Part shown: piece by piece, positions 16,837-26,671 of the stretch
Layout of the letters: the number at the start of each line of letters is the position of its first letter
Position numbering within the stretch: the first letter of the stretch is position 1
Source of the DNA: an uncultured Dokdonia sp.
GTDB lineage: Bacteria; Bacteroidota; Bacteroidia; Flavobacteriales; Flavobacteriaceae
Direction: 5' to 3'
Assembly (NCBI RefSeq): GCF_947492815.1
Contig: NZ_CANLOB010000016.1
Span: 55,061 to 119,060 of the forward strand
DNA: 64,000 nucleotides
Translations under genes and position numbers: made by a program
Notes under the pieces: generated by a model
What the model was told of the DNA's origin: nothing
Seen by the model: the letters and a program-made list of their open reading frames with translations, nothing else
Database searches by the model: none

Positions 16837-17562
16837 TTAATCTTCTACTTTAAATGTAATTGGAAGTGAATATAATACTCCTACTGGCTTACCTCTCTGT
16901 TTTCCAGGTGTCATTTTTGGAAGTAATTTGATAACACGTGCTGCTTCCTGTTCTAGTTTAGGATGCGGTGCTCTTGAACGGATATTTACAATGTTTCCGC
17001 TTTTATCGATTTTAAAACTTACAAAAATTCTATTTACACCACTTAACCCTAAGTCAGATCCAAGTTCTGTATTAAATTTTCTATTTACAAGTTTACTTAC
17101 TTTTTCACTCATGCATTTCTTACGCTCTGCATTGTTCTTTTTACTCTCACAACCAGGAAAAATTGGAACATTTTCAATAACTGCAAATGGTACATCTGCA
17201 ATTTCTTCTTCTTCATCAGCTACCTCTACTTCTTCTACTTCAACGATTTCTTCATCTTGCGTAGTTTCAGTAGATTCTATGATAGTTTCTTCAATTTCTT
17301 CTTCATCTTCTACCACTTCTATAATTTCCGGTGCTGGTGGCGGCGGAGGTGGAGGTGGAGGTGGTGGTGTATTTAACTCTACGATTGGAATATCTTCATC
17401 ATCGTCATCTGCAGATAATTCTGCTAGATTAAAATCTTTCTTATCGTACGTCTTCTTTTCTATTACAAAGTACACTGTAAATAGAATGGCGATAAGACCT
17501 AATTGAAAAAACAGCAAACTACGTTTGTTAAGATCTGCTTTTGGATTTTTCTTGTTTTCCAT
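16837..17562 (-). CDS. Energy transducer TonB-family protein, FPGCE type (B)
   Basis: Paralogue of the TonB gene downstream, 241 residues: one membrane helix (about 16-33), a run of 11 prolines at about 67-77 after NT, a very acidic Glu/Val linker (about 80-120), then the TonB C-terminal domain beginning VPIFPGCESKKNNAERKKCM and ending TPGKQRGKPVGVLYSLPITFKVED. The C-terminal domain is nearly the same as in the neighbour, while the spacer has diverged, which fits tandem duplication. The proline run is encoded by a GGN-type microsatellite on the plus strand and may vary in length. Confidence 0.9.
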   Translation of the reverse strand: MENKKNPKADLNKRSLLFFQLGLIAILFTVYFVIEKKTYDKKDFNLAELSADDDDEDIPIVELNTPPPPPPPPPPPAPEIIEVVEDEEEIEETIIESTETTQDEEIVEVEEVEVADEEEEIADVPFAVIENVPIFPGCESKKNNAERKKCMSEKVSKLVNRKFNTELGSDLGLSGVNRIFVSFKIDKSGNIVNIRSRAPHPKLEQEAARVIKLLPKMTPGKQRGKPVGVLYSLPITFKVED

Positions 17563-17615
17563 AAATTGTGAGTATTAAAGAAAGTAAAATAACGAAATAA
17601 AATCCTAAAATAAAA

Positions 17616-18035
17616 CTAAAACTTTGATTTTAGCATCTTAGATTTGTTAATATATAGCACACAAGCTATTAAAGCGAGTAAACTTCCTGTTGTATTTGCT
17701 AAGACATCCCAACCATCAGGCGTTCTATAAGAAGTGAGTGTTCCTTGTAATACTTCCATTAAAACCCCATAAAGAACAGCCATAACAACAACGCCAAGGG
17801 TTATTTGCCATAGTTTTTTTGATGAGATAGTTGTTTTCTTAGATCTTTTAAAAAACACCCAGAAAATCCATAAAATTGTTAAACCAAAATAAGCTCCTGC
17901 ATGCAGGAGCTTATCTATATTTGATATAGGATGTTCAACAATATGTACTGGACGTATTAGCGATCCTAATGTAAGTGCTATTGTATATGATATAGCAATT
18001 ACAAATAATGCTTTATGCCCCAATGATAGACGCAT
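17616..18035 (-). CDS. VanZ-family membrane protein
   Basis: Small membrane protein with four helices (about 7-25, 40-58, 75-95, 110-130) and motifs DKLLHAGAYFGLTILW and LYGVLMEVLQGTLTSYRTPDGWDVLANTTGSLLAL, typical of VanZ-like proteins (the family's E-x-x-Q and R-x-x-x-x-D-x-x-x-N pattern). Function of such proteins in Bacteroidota is not established; VanZ itself gives low-level teicoplanin resistance. I take the ATG at 18033-18035, giving a 23-nt overlap with gcvH; starts at 18041 and 18047 are also possible. Confidence 0.87.
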   Translation of the reverse strand: MRLSLGHKALFVIAISYTIALTLGSLIRPVHIVEHPISNIDKLLHAGAYFGLTILWIFWVFFKRSKKTTISSKKLWQITLGVVVMAVLYGVLMEVLQGTLTSYRTPDGWDVLANTTGSLLALIACVLYINKSKMLKSKF

Positions 18036-18393
18036 AACCATCAGCATCTAGAAGATCTGTAACTTCTTCTGTATTGGCTATCTTTAATTTGATCATCCAT
18101 CCTTCTCCATAAGGATCCTTATTTACGAGTTCTGGATCATCTTCAAGTGCTTCATTAAACGCTACAATTTCCCCTGTTAAAGGAAGAAAAAGATCAGATA
18201 CTGTTTTTACAGCTTCTACAGTTCCAAAAACCTCATCTTTATTAAGTGTCTCATCTAATGTTTCAACTTCAACATATACAATATCTCCCAATTCTCCTTG
18301 GGCAAAATGTGTGATACCTACGGTAGCAGTATCTCCATCGATACGTATCCACTCGTGATCTTTTGTGTACTTTAATTCTGCTGGTATGCTCAT
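18013..18393 (-). CDS. gcvH: Glycine cleavage system H protein
   Basis: Lipoyl carrier that shuttles the methylamine group of glycine between P, T and L proteins. The 126-residue length is standard. The lipoylated lysine is Lys63 in GTVEAVKTVSDLF, preceded by the family's THFAQGELGDIVYVE and followed by FNEALEDDPELVNKDPYGEGWM. The other glycine-cleavage genes are not in the window. It is between sprA and vanZ on the same strand, overlapping vanZ. Confidence 0.97.
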   Translation of the reverse strand: MSIPAELKYTKDHEWIRIDGDTATVGITHFAQGELGDIVYVEVETLDETLNKDEVFGTVEAVKTVSDLFLPLTGEIVAFNEALEDDPELVNKDPYGEGWMIKLKIANTEEVTDLLDADGYASIIGA

Positions 18394-18429
18394 TAGTTTA
18401 CTATTATGTGTGTTTGTGTATGTGTTTAT

Positions 18430-18443
18430 GCTTTCGCGAAAGC
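18430..18443. repeat. 14-bp palindrome copy 6
   Basis: Exact GCTTTCGCGAAAGC, 24 nt after the sprA stop codon and 36 nt before the gcvH ATG. No T-run follows. Confidence 0.9.
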
Positions 18444-18467
18444 GTATAAAATACGCCTATTCATTTA

Positions 18468-21400
18468 TTAATTTCCGAAATTATATCTCAATGTAAACCC
18501 TGACCTAATTGTTGTCTGAGGGAATGCTGTTGATATTGCAAATGTAGAAAATGTATGATCATAAAAGAATAAGGCAGTTAAATTTTTACTTAATGCATAG
18601 TCTGCCGTAAACTGTAGACCATATATGTCCTGTCCTGCAGTTGTTTGACTGTTATCTATATCAAGATATCTAATGATTGTTTCATTACGACGCAATGAAA
18701 GATCTGCCTTAAAATTAAGATCGCTTTTTAAAACTTTCCTTCTACCCCCAAAATTAGTAACAAATGTTAAGTCTTTAATACGATATCCAAGTCCTAACAC
18801 ATACTCATCTCCTTTTATTTCTGTAAGGATATTGTTATCAAAACTGAGACCTAATGCTCTATCGCGTTTTACTTCTGCAAGTATTTTTACAGAATTTTTC
18901 ATTTCAAAATCTAAACGCATCAATGGTGTAAACTGCTCTGTTAATGTAACACTACCGTACAATGTAGGGTTTAAGAAGTTACCTGCTTGATCTGTTTGTG
19001 CTATTTCAGGATTAAAGTCTGTATCTCTATTGAATGCTAAGTTGGTATTAAATTGATTAATTGTATACCCAGCAGTGTATCCATGCTGCATAGAGAATCT
19101 TTTAAAGTTTTGCTTAAACCATTTAAGACGCATGAGTCCTGTATATTTGATATTCCAGTTAGGTAGTGGAATATCTCTAAAAGGTCCCGTTTTTGTTTTT
19201 GAAACATCTCTCCCTGTATATGCTGCCAAGAAAGCTGGTAATAATACTGCTTGATTGGTACGACCAAAACCTACTGGGAATCCGTTTTCATCTCTTTCAA
19301 ATTCGGTAGTTCCATAAAAATTAGTCGCTAAACGGTCAGCTACTTGGATTCGATTATCTCTAAATGCATTAAACGCTTCTGAAAAGTCTGAAGTACTTCT
19401 ACTAAAAGCAGTTCCTATAAGTAATGTTGAAATATTAAAATTACCAAAGTTGTTTCCTGTAAGAGATTCATATTGTAATGTTACTGGATCTACTCGATAA
19501 TTTTCTGAATAATTCTCTTGAAAAACACGGTTAAAGTTAAGATCTATATCTAAGTCTTTTAATAAACCTATACGTGCTTGTATACCCAAGTTCCTACTTT
19601 CAACCTCTCTATATTGCTGATTAAAATCTTGGAATAATGTAAGCCATCCATTACGAGCAGCTAATTCTCTCACTTCTGCTTGACTTCCGAAGATGAATCC
19701 TGCAGAAGGTCTTAAACTTCCAGAAAAACCAATTGAAGGAAGATATCCAGGTAAAAATATACCGTTATCTTCTTGATAGTTTATCTGTACTCTTTTTAGT
19801 GCTGTCAATAAGCCAATACCTGTATTAAGCGCTTTATCTCCAGCGCCTAGTGTAGTTGTAGTACCTTCTTTTTGAGTAAGCGAGCCTCCTTTTTCTTCAT
19901 CTTCAGGAGAAGGAACGCCTCTCAGTCTGTCCTTAATATTATTTCCTCCTTTGGTTTTCTTGGTAAGGCCAATATACTTGTAGAGCTTATCCATCTCTAG
20001 GGTACTATTAATAGCATGCGTATTTCTATTCTCAACAGAATTTCCTAAATCTGGAATACCATCTAGTGTTTGGAATTGCTGTGATCCTCGTTGCCAAGTA
20101 TAACTTGCGGTATAAGAATATGTGGTATTTGTAATCCATTCTAAAAATGGAAATTTATCAAAAGGAAGATCATAGTTTAACTGCAATGTTCCAAAATGCG
20201 TATTAGGTTGCCCTATATCAAAGAAGCCATCGTAGACTCCAAATCCTTCTATTTCATCTCCATTATCGTCTAAGAAACTAGGGTTTCCATCATTATCTAG
20301 ATAATTACGCACAATACGGTTATGACTTACATCATAGTTAAATCGCAAGCTATTTGTAATTGGAAAGTTTACACTGTATTGCCAATCAAAAAGGTAATTA
20401 CGTTGAAAAAGTCTAGGAATACTAATATCACTTTCACTACCCAGTAAGTCTCTAAATTTTTGCTCATTATACTGCCTCACAATATTAGAACTTACAGAGA
20501 CATTAGACGGCAAGTAATTAAAATTAAGATCCTTAAGGAATTTCCAATACTTCCCTGTAAATAAGGAATCATTCTTTTTAAATGGTTCTACAGGTTTATT
20601 CTGGAAATCAAAATTATACGTTCCTCCTAAGCGTACATTTTGATCTCTTGATTGTTCGATTTCAAAATCTTTATGATCTGTCTGGCTATACGAATAAGAG
20701 AATGTTAAATTTTCCACATCATAAGGTTGTGGTTTTTTATCTCCTGTACGTTCTTTACGCACCCCTATAAAGTTGATACTTTTTCGTCTTGTATAATCTA
20801 TAGCAGCTCCTTCTATTTCATCTCTTTCTTCTTGCGTAGCGGCATTATCTAATCTATCATCTAATTCTAGATCTAAAAACTGAGGATCAAATTTTGGGGT
20901 GATAATCTCTTCTCCTATTGCATAGTTAAAAGGCAATTGGATTCCCCATTTTTTAGGTAATAATTGTCCCACATTTACATTTGTAACGACGTCATATTGG
21001 AACACATCTTCAAGACTACGTTCTGCAGGTCCTTGTTCTATACTACCAAATCCAACTGTACTCTGTCTTCCTGTAGCAGATACTGTTGCAAAGTCTGCTA
21101 TGTTTCCATCTGCATTTACAACAGCTGCCCATCCTCCTTCGTTACTCAAGTCTGAAAGACGAAGTTCATTAAACCACACCTCTCCTCCTATCTCTCCAGG
21201 CGAACATCCGATATCTATACTTGTTCTTGGATTTCCATTTTTAACACCTAATAATAAGGTTCTGATATCTCCAAAACTAGGAAGTCCTTTTATTCCTATT
21301 CGTAATTCCCCTGGTATATAGCACGTTTCATCAGCATTTAATATACGATCACCATTTTGATCAAAGTAGGTGATTTCATCAGGATCATCAGCTACATCTC

Positions 21401-24400
21401 CTGAAATCACTTTTGATTTAATAGTCTGTAATAACTCTAAATCAAGGTTCATTTCATTTACAGCAGGCCATATAGCTTCTCGATCTGTTTGAGCAACATT
21501 AAATGGTGTTGGCTCTAACCCTAATTCTATCTGATAGAAATTACTATTAAGGTCGGTACCCATACGCACAAAACCAACAATATTTTCACTATCTAGTCCA
21601 TCACTACCATCTTCACTAAGTGCTTCTGCGTGCATAAACATACGCAAGTTTTTATATTGCCTCATGTCTAGGTTATAGAACTTATAGACTCCTCTTGAAT
21701 CTTGTTCTTCTAAACCGTTGACGCGTATAGAAAGTGATTGCTCGTTTTGACGAATATTATTATTGTTATTATTCAATCGTTCTCTTTGAACTCCTGGAGG
21801 CAAGTTATAAGGTACTGGAGAACGCGTTTCGTTTGCTTCAATATTAACTGCAGCTACTTCAAACAACGTATTATCTGCCTGATCTTGTTCTGTTGTTTCA
21901 TCTGGATCTAATGTCAATAAGTACCTTCTAAAATCTCCTCGCACTAAATCTAACGTTCCAAAACGAAGGATAACATCATTCTGCCAATCACTCATGTACA
22001 TACGCATAAAACGTATCGCTCTAAAATCAGAAATACCTCCTACTACGTTTGTTGACTGACTTATAGGAACTCTAAATTGCACCCAGCGCGTAGGTACCGA
22101 AGAACCATCCTGTGCAGTTACTGTTAATTCACGGACATCAGTTACAAATTCATTGGTTTCAATATTAAGAGATCCCGGATTTATATCTAACTCGTATTCG
22201 TAATAAGCATCTATCGTGTTCATTGTATTATCACGATTGACATCTTCTATATCTGGAAATGTTGTAGATCCTCTGTTAGTCTGAGTAACTTCAACTGGTG
22301 AATTTCCTTGTAAGTTATTAAAGCTTTTATAACGTTCAATAACGTCTCCTTGAGCATTTAAGAAATAATCATAGTTATCACCAGCTGGATCTGGAAGTGC
22401 TGCAAACCCAGGATATAAGTTTGCTTCTTCTGCATCATTTAATCCATCGTAACCAACATCTTGGTTATTACGAGCAGCTCCTTCACTATCAAAAGCATAT
22501 ACTAAAGATTGATTTGTTGGCACTTTACCCCAGTTAGTAGATGTAGTAGCTTCATCAAATCCATCTTGCGGGAACGCTACTTCTGGAAGTCCGTTTTCAT
22601 ATTGCTTACGACCATCTTTCAAAATATCTTCAGATATACTACCTAAGTTGATTGTTAATTTACCTCCAGGGTTCGTAGTATCATTATCTGCAAAAAATGG
22701 ATCTAATAACCAGAACTCAACAAACTCTACATTTGCCTGTTCAAAATCTGTGGAGGTAAGTTGTCTCATAATACCACCAAAATTCTGTTCTGGATTACTT
22801 AATTGCTCATCCTGCGCATCTGCACTAAAGTTATAAGGCCCTCTTTCATCTGGAAAATAAGCTAAATCAAGCGTAAACAAGGCTTGTGTTTGACCCGCTA
22901 CAATATCCTGTTGCGGAAAGATCTCATCCCTAAAAACACGACGTGTTTCTGGTAATGAAAGATCTGTATCTGAGATACCGTCAGGTCGCTGAGCATTATA
23001 GAATACAGGATCAATAGTATACCAAGCCAATTTTGCTCTTCTAAATCCTCCTGAAATATCATTATTAGGCAATTCTCCTCCAAAACCTACTGGGGCAGAA
23101 GATAAGAACCATTGCAACGGACTACTTACATCAATTGCTGTTTGCGATGCTTCAAAGTCTTCTATATACGATGTTGCCTCCCCATTAAAATCAGTTCCTT
23201 TAGGTTGCCCAGGAGATAAGAATGCTGCTTCACCTCGTATAGAGAAATTAGAAGGTGCATCAGTATCTATATTAGGTAACTTATTTACCATTCTCGTTAA
23301 GAAAGGTACTTCTGTAGAATAACTTGCATTAATCCCAAAAATCGTATTATTTATAGGTTCAAAACTATAAGTCGCTTTCTGTGTTAAAGGGCGTTCATTC
23401 AAATTCAAGAATGTACCACCAATAATAAAATCTTCATTAAACCTGTGTTCTATATTAAGTCCTGTAAAGCGTTTGTTTTGTTGTCCAAAAACAGCATTAT
23501 TTTCTACTCGTGCAGTAATTGGAATACCAGAAGCTTCCAAAGATTTATCTAATATAATAACACGTCCTAATTGGTAATTCACCGTATAATCCAATCCTTC
23601 AACTAAAGGTCTTCCTCCAGCAGTTACCACTACAGATCCTTGAGGAATATTAAATGCCCCTAAAGATATCCCTTGTTCTTGTGTAGATTTATAACGTCCT
23701 TTTAATAAGAATTTATTCTTTTCTGCATTATCTCTTGCTATCGTTTTTGTAGACTTATATAATGTTCTATATACATATTCTTCCTGATGAGGGTTAAACG
23801 TATTTAATTCATTATCTGAGTTTGCAATACCGTCATCGTACACCTCAGAGTTATCACTACGAAGAAGATTAAATAAATGTTCTCCAAATGGCTCGACGGT
23901 TGTAAACACGATACTTCCATTTTGCACATGAACTGTAGTCCCTGGAACAAAATCAAAGAAACCATCTCCACCTACTTGAGGATCCCCAAAAGCTGTCAAA
24001 CGGTCTAAATTAAATAGCCTCAGTAATGTATTAGATTCTAATGCTCCTTGATCTGCATTACTTCCTGATTCTCCTGGATCTGTATTTCCATTAAACAACG
24101 TAGGTAATGTAGCTCCTGGCACAGGTGTTATAAAGTTTAAAGGAGAAGGGTCTGCATACACAATATTCATACGAAAACCTTCTTGCTCTAATTGAAAAGC
24201 ACCTAAAGGATAAATATTTTTCATCATTAAATCCCATACAGGTTCTTGTACATTGGTCAAATTACTTTTAAGCATTTTGACTACAAGGTTTTGCGGACTT
24301 CCTGCTTGACCTGCCGGAATCACACTATCTAGGATACCATTCCCATCAGCATCTTGTCCATTTGGCACGCCATCTCCATTAACATCTGAATCTGCATCAT

Positions 24401-25967
24401 CAGCAATACCATCATTGTCTTGATCGGGTCTACCTTGTCCAAAATCTGCATCGGCAATATCTGGAATACCATCTGCATCTGCATCAGGTCGATCTCCATT
24501 TGTTGCTTCAATACCATCATTTGCAAATTCTCCTACTTGGAATACCTGACCTCCTACTGTATATTGAAAAGCAACTCCAAGAACCTCATCATTGTTTAAT
24601 CGTTGGTTTAATGAGACATACCCTAACCTAGGATATAATGTATATTGATTAGGCTGTAGTTTACGTGCATTTTCTAACAAGACATAATCTACACCATCAC
24701 TTACTTGCACTCCTCCAAACCCTTGCTGTACTGTTGCCACATCTCTAATCGCATTACTAAGTACCGATTGCACACTAGCATCTGTAATCCCTCTTGGATT
24801 AAAATCATTATTAGAGTTGTCAGGAAAAGCACTTGCTGGACTATTTATAAATCCTGTAGGAGGAAAATCCAATCCTATATTAGTAGGATCTGCTTCTCCT
24901 ATATCTTGAATCGCAACAATATTACGTGCGTCTTGAGTTTGGTTTTGCCTATTGGTTATCCAAACTTCCATACGTGTAATTTGGATATTGTTATTTATAA
25001 ATGGATAATTTCTTAAAGATTCGTCATAAGTATCTCTAAAGTAATGCGCTAAGAAAAAGTGTCTATTTTCATCATAGTCTAGTGCGGCTACTTCAAAATC
25101 TTGAACAGTTGCGCCTCCTTCTGCCGTTACTGAACGTGCTTGTGATCTGTTTTCTGCAAAGACTGCAGTTATGCTTGTTTTCCCAAATTGCAATTGTGTC
25201 TTCACTCCAAATAAACTTTGAGACCCTTGTATCAGAGAACTATTAAGAGGCATTGCGACATTACCAACTTCAATTTTCTGGATAATATCATCTTCTGTAG
25301 GTGTATATTCTAATTTAATTTGATTCTGAAAATCAAAAGTAGATTCTGTATCATAATTTGCTGTTACTTGCAAACGCTCTCCTACTTTACCGAGTAAACT
25401 TAAACTAATACGCTGATCAAAATCAAAGGTGAGGTTACTTCTATTTCTAGGTGAAAAGGCAGGATTATCTTGTTTGGTGAATAAAACACCAAGATCCATT
25501 TCTACAGATCCTTGAGGTGTAAACTCTATTTCATTCCCTCCAAAAATTGTTTCAAAGAGATCTGATTTTACATATAAAGTAGGTATTAAACTTTTTTGAG
25601 CATCTTTTCCTTCATCTGTTCTTCCATCTAATGCAGCTACTTTCTCATCAAAGTACTGCTTCATCTGCTCATCCCTAAGACGACGAAAATATTCTTCAGG
25701 CGTTAGAATAAGTGGGTAATTAATATTAAAAGAACCTAATTGCTCTGTATACACATACCTATCTGTTTCTGGATCATAGGTATACTTTGTAACAATACTA
25801 TTAGGATTAGGTAATGACAAATCTCCAAAAGAAAATGTAGTTGGTTCTGTTGTTTGCTCTGCTGGTTCGTTACCTTCTTGTGCCATTAATGAGGATGTCC
25901 CTAAGAAGAACATTCCTATAATAGCTAATAAAAGTATGTTTAATTTTAAGTAATATTTTGTCCCCAA
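18468..25967 (-). CDS. sprA: SprA, outer-membrane translocon of the type IX secretion system
   Basis: Giant outer-membrane beta-barrel that forms the export pore of the type IX secretion system and is needed for gliding (established for F. johnsoniae SprA). At 2499 residues it has the usual SprA size. A signal peptide ends SSLMAQ. Typical features include EYFRRLRDEQMKQYFDEKVAALDG near the N-terminus, repeated YIEDFE and GEVWFNELRLSDL segments, and a barrel end RSGFTLRYNFGN. At about residues 490-545 is an Asp-rich insert with repeats DADADGIPDIADAD and DQDNDGIADDADSD, like thrombospondin type 3 calcium loops. ruvA is 7 nt upstream, so the two are co-transcribed. This one gene fills 12% of the window. 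Confidence 0.97.
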   Translation of the reverse strand: MGTKYYLKLNILLLAIIGMFFLGTSSLMAQEGNEPAEQTTEPTTFSFGDLSLPNPNSIVTKYTYDPETDRYVYTEQLGSFNINYPLILTPEEYFRRLRDEQMKQYFDEKVAALDGRTDEGKDAQKSLIPTLYVKSDLFETIFGGNEIEFTPQGSVEMDLGVLFTKQDNPAFSPRNRSNLTFDFDQRISLSLLGKVGERLQVTANYDTESTFDFQNQIKLEYTPTEDDIIQKIEVGNVAMPLNSSLIQGSQSLFGVKTQLQFGKTSITAVFAENRSQARSVTAEGGATVQDFEVAALDYDENRHFFLAHYFRDTYDESLRNYPFINNNIQITRMEVWITNRQNQTQDARNIVAIQDIGEADPTNIGLDFPPTGFINSPASAFPDNSNNDFNPRGITDASVQSVLSNAIRDVATVQQGFGGVQVSDGVDYVLLENARKLQPNQYTLYPRLGYVSLNQRLNNDEVLGVAFQYTVGGQVFQVGEFANDGIEATNGDRPDADADGIPDIADADFGQGRPDQDNDGIADDADSDVNGDGVPNGQDADGNGILDSVIPAGQAGSPQNLVVKMLKSNLTNVQEPVWDLMMKNIYPLGAFQLEQEGFRMNIVYADPSPLNFITPVPGATLPTLFNGNTDPGESGSNADQGALESNTLLRLFNLDRLTAFGDPQVGGDGFFDFVPGTTVHVQNGSIVFTTVEPFGEHLFNLLRSDNSEVYDDGIANSDNELNTFNPHQEEYVYRTLYKSTKTIARDNAEKNKFLLKGRYKSTQEQGISLGAFNIPQGSVVVTAGGRPLVEGLDYTVNYQLGRVIILDKSLEASGIPITARVENNAVFGQQNKRFTGLNIEHRFNEDFIIGGTFLNLNERPLTQKATYSFEPINNTIFGINASYSTEVPFLTRMVNKLPNIDTDAPSNFSIRGEAAFLSPGQPKGTDFNGEATSYIEDFEASQTAIDVSSPLQWFLSSAPVGFGGELPNNDISGGFRRAKLAWYTIDPVFYNAQRPDGISDTDLSLPETRRVFRDEIFPQQDIVAGQTQALFTLDLAYFPDERGPYNFSADAQDEQLSNPEQNFGGIMRQLTSTDFEQANVEFVEFWLLDPFFADNDTTNPGGKLTINLGSISEDILKDGRKQYENGLPEVAFPQDGFDEATTSTNWGKVPTNQSLVYAFDSEGAARNNQDVGYDGLNDAEEANLYPGFAALPDPAGDNYDYFLNAQGDVIERYKSFNNLQGNSPVEVTQTNRGSTTFPDIEDVNRDNTMNTIDAYYEYELDINPGSLNIETNEFVTDVRELTVTAQDGSSVPTRWVQFRVPISQSTNVVGGISDFRAIRFMRMYMSDWQNDVILRFGTLDLVRGDFRRYLLTLDPDETTEQDQADNTLFEVAAVNIEANETRSPVPYNLPPGVQRERLNNNNNNIRQNEQSLSIRVNGLEEQDSRGVYKFYNLDMRQYKNLRMFMHAEALSEDGSDGLDSENIVGFVRMGTDLNSNFYQIELGLEPTPFNVAQTDREAIWPAVNEMNLDLELLQTIKSKVISGDVADDPDEITYFDQNGDRILNADETCYIPGELRIGIKGLPSFGDIRTLLLGVKNGNPRTSIDIGCSPGEIGGEVWFNELRLSDLSNEGGWAAVVNADGNIADFATVSATGRQSTVGFGSIEQGPAERSLEDVFQYDVVTNVNVGQLLPKKWGIQLPFNYAIGEEIITPKFDPQFLDLELDDRLDNAATQEERDEIEGAAIDYTRRKSINFIGVRKERTGDKKPQPYDVENLTFSYSYSQTDHKDFEIEQSRDQNVRLGGTYNFDFQNKPVEPFKKNDSLFTGKYWKFLKDLNFNYLPSNVSVSSNIVRQYNEQKFRDLLGSESDISIPRLFQRNYLFDWQYSVNFPITNSLRFNYDVSHNRIVRNYLDNDGNPSFLDDNGDEIEGFGVYDGFFDIGQPNTHFGTLQLNYDLPFDKFPFLEWITNTTYSYTASYTWQRGSQQFQTLDGIPDLGNSVENRNTHAINSTLEMDKLYKYIGLTKKTKGGNNIKDRLRGVPSPEDEEKGGSLTQKEGTTTTLGAGDKALNTGIGLLTALKRVQINYQEDNGIFLPGYLPSIGFSGSLRPSAGFIFGSQAEVRELAARNGWLTLFQDFNQQYREVESRNLGIQARIGLLKDLDIDLNFNRVFQENYSENYRVDPVTLQYESLTGNNFGNFNISTLLIGTAFSRSTSDFSEAFNAFRDNRIQVADRLATNFYGTTEFERDENGFPVGFGRTNQAVLLPAFLAAYTGRDVSKTKTGPFRDIPLPNWNIKYTGLMRLKWFKQNFKRFSMQHGYTAGYTINQFNTNLAFNRDTDFNPEIAQTDQAGNFLNPTLYGSVTLTEQFTPLMRLDFEMKNSVKILAEVKRDRALGLSFDNNILTEIKGDEYVLGLGYRIKDLTFVTNFGGRRKVLKSDLNFKADLSLRRNETIIRYLDIDNSQTTAGQDIYGLQFTADYALSKNLTALFFYDHTFSTFAISTAFPQTTIRSGFTLRYNFGN

Positions 25968-25974
25968 AATGGTT

Positions 25975-26556
25975 TTATAATTTTTTTAATGCTTCTTTTA
26001 TAATCATCTCGACACTAGCATCGGGCTTTTCTTTAAGTATTTGCATACAAACTTTTTCAGATTGTTTTCTCGCAAAACCTAATGTTTCTAATGCTGATAA
26101 CGCTTCTTCTTTGTGTGTATTGCTTTGCAAGGCAGAATTGACATCCAAATCAAACACTTTTAATATTTTATCTTTTAAATCTAAAATAACACGCTGGGCA
26201 GTTTTCGCTCCTATCCCCTTGATTCCCTGAATAGTAGCAACATCATTAGATGCGATTGCTTGTTTTATTTGATCAGGGTGCAAAGAAGATAGCATTGTTC
26301 TTGCTGTACTTGTCCCAATTCCAGAAACTGAAATCAATAATCTAAATATCTCACGCTCCATGACATCCATGAACCCATATAAGGTATGGCTATCCTCTTT
26401 AATTTGAAGATGTGTATATATTGTAATAGCTTCTCCTTGCGGTAAAGCCGAAAAGGTATGAAGGGATATATTTACAAAGTACCCAACCCCATTGCAGTCT
26501 ATAACTACATAGGTTGGATTTTTTTCGATAAGTCTACCCCTTAAATGAGTAATCAT
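25975..26556 (-). CDS. ruvA: Holliday junction branch migration protein RuvA
   Basis: DNA-binding subunit of the RuvAB motor, which moves Holliday junctions. The 193 residues comprise an OB-fold start (MITHLRGRLIEKNPTYVVIDCNGVGYFVNIS), two helix-hairpin-helix motifs (LISVSGIGTSTARTMLS and IQGIKGIGAKTAQRVILDLKDK) and the C-terminal domain III that contacts RuvB (EEALSALETLGFARKQ). It is placed 7 nt before sprA. Its partner ruvB lies 15 kb away at 41.5-42.5 kb. Confidence 0.97.
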   Translation of the reverse strand: MITHLRGRLIEKNPTYVVIDCNGVGYFVNISLHTFSALPQGEAITIYTHLQIKEDSHTLYGFMDVMEREIFRLLISVSGIGTSTARTMLSSLHPDQIKQAIASNDVATIQGIKGIGAKTAQRVILDLKDKILKVFDLDVNSALQSNTHKEEALSALETLGFARKQSEKVCMQILKEKPDASVEMIIKEALKKL

Positions 26557-26639
26557 CTTTATTTCTAGTGTTAAGCCCGTAAATGTAAGAAAATATCTTT
26601 ACCGAGAGTCATCATTACGGATAGATTCTTAATGAGTAC

Positions 26640-26653
26640 GCTTTCGCGAAAGC
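26640..26653. repeat. 14-bp palindrome copy 7, longest (28 bp)
   Basis: Exact core with seven further matching bases on each side (TGAGTAC ... GTACTCA), a 28-bp perfect palindrome at 26633-26660. It starts about 11 nt after the maeB stop codon and precedes ruvA. As RNA it would give a stem of 12 bp with a CGCG loop. Confidence 0.93.
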
Positions 26654-26671
26654 GTACTCAGAAATAATATA

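Noticed and set aside
16928..17506. Plus-strand open frame of 192 codons opposite the second TonB gene, Ser/Gly-rich
   Set aside because: Antisense of the acidic and proline-rich TonB linker; the Gly run is only the complement of the proline codons.
24329..24526. Minus-strand 65-codon frame rich in Met/Gln inside sprA
   Set aside because: Out-of-frame reading of the Asp-rich calcium-repeat DNA of sprA.
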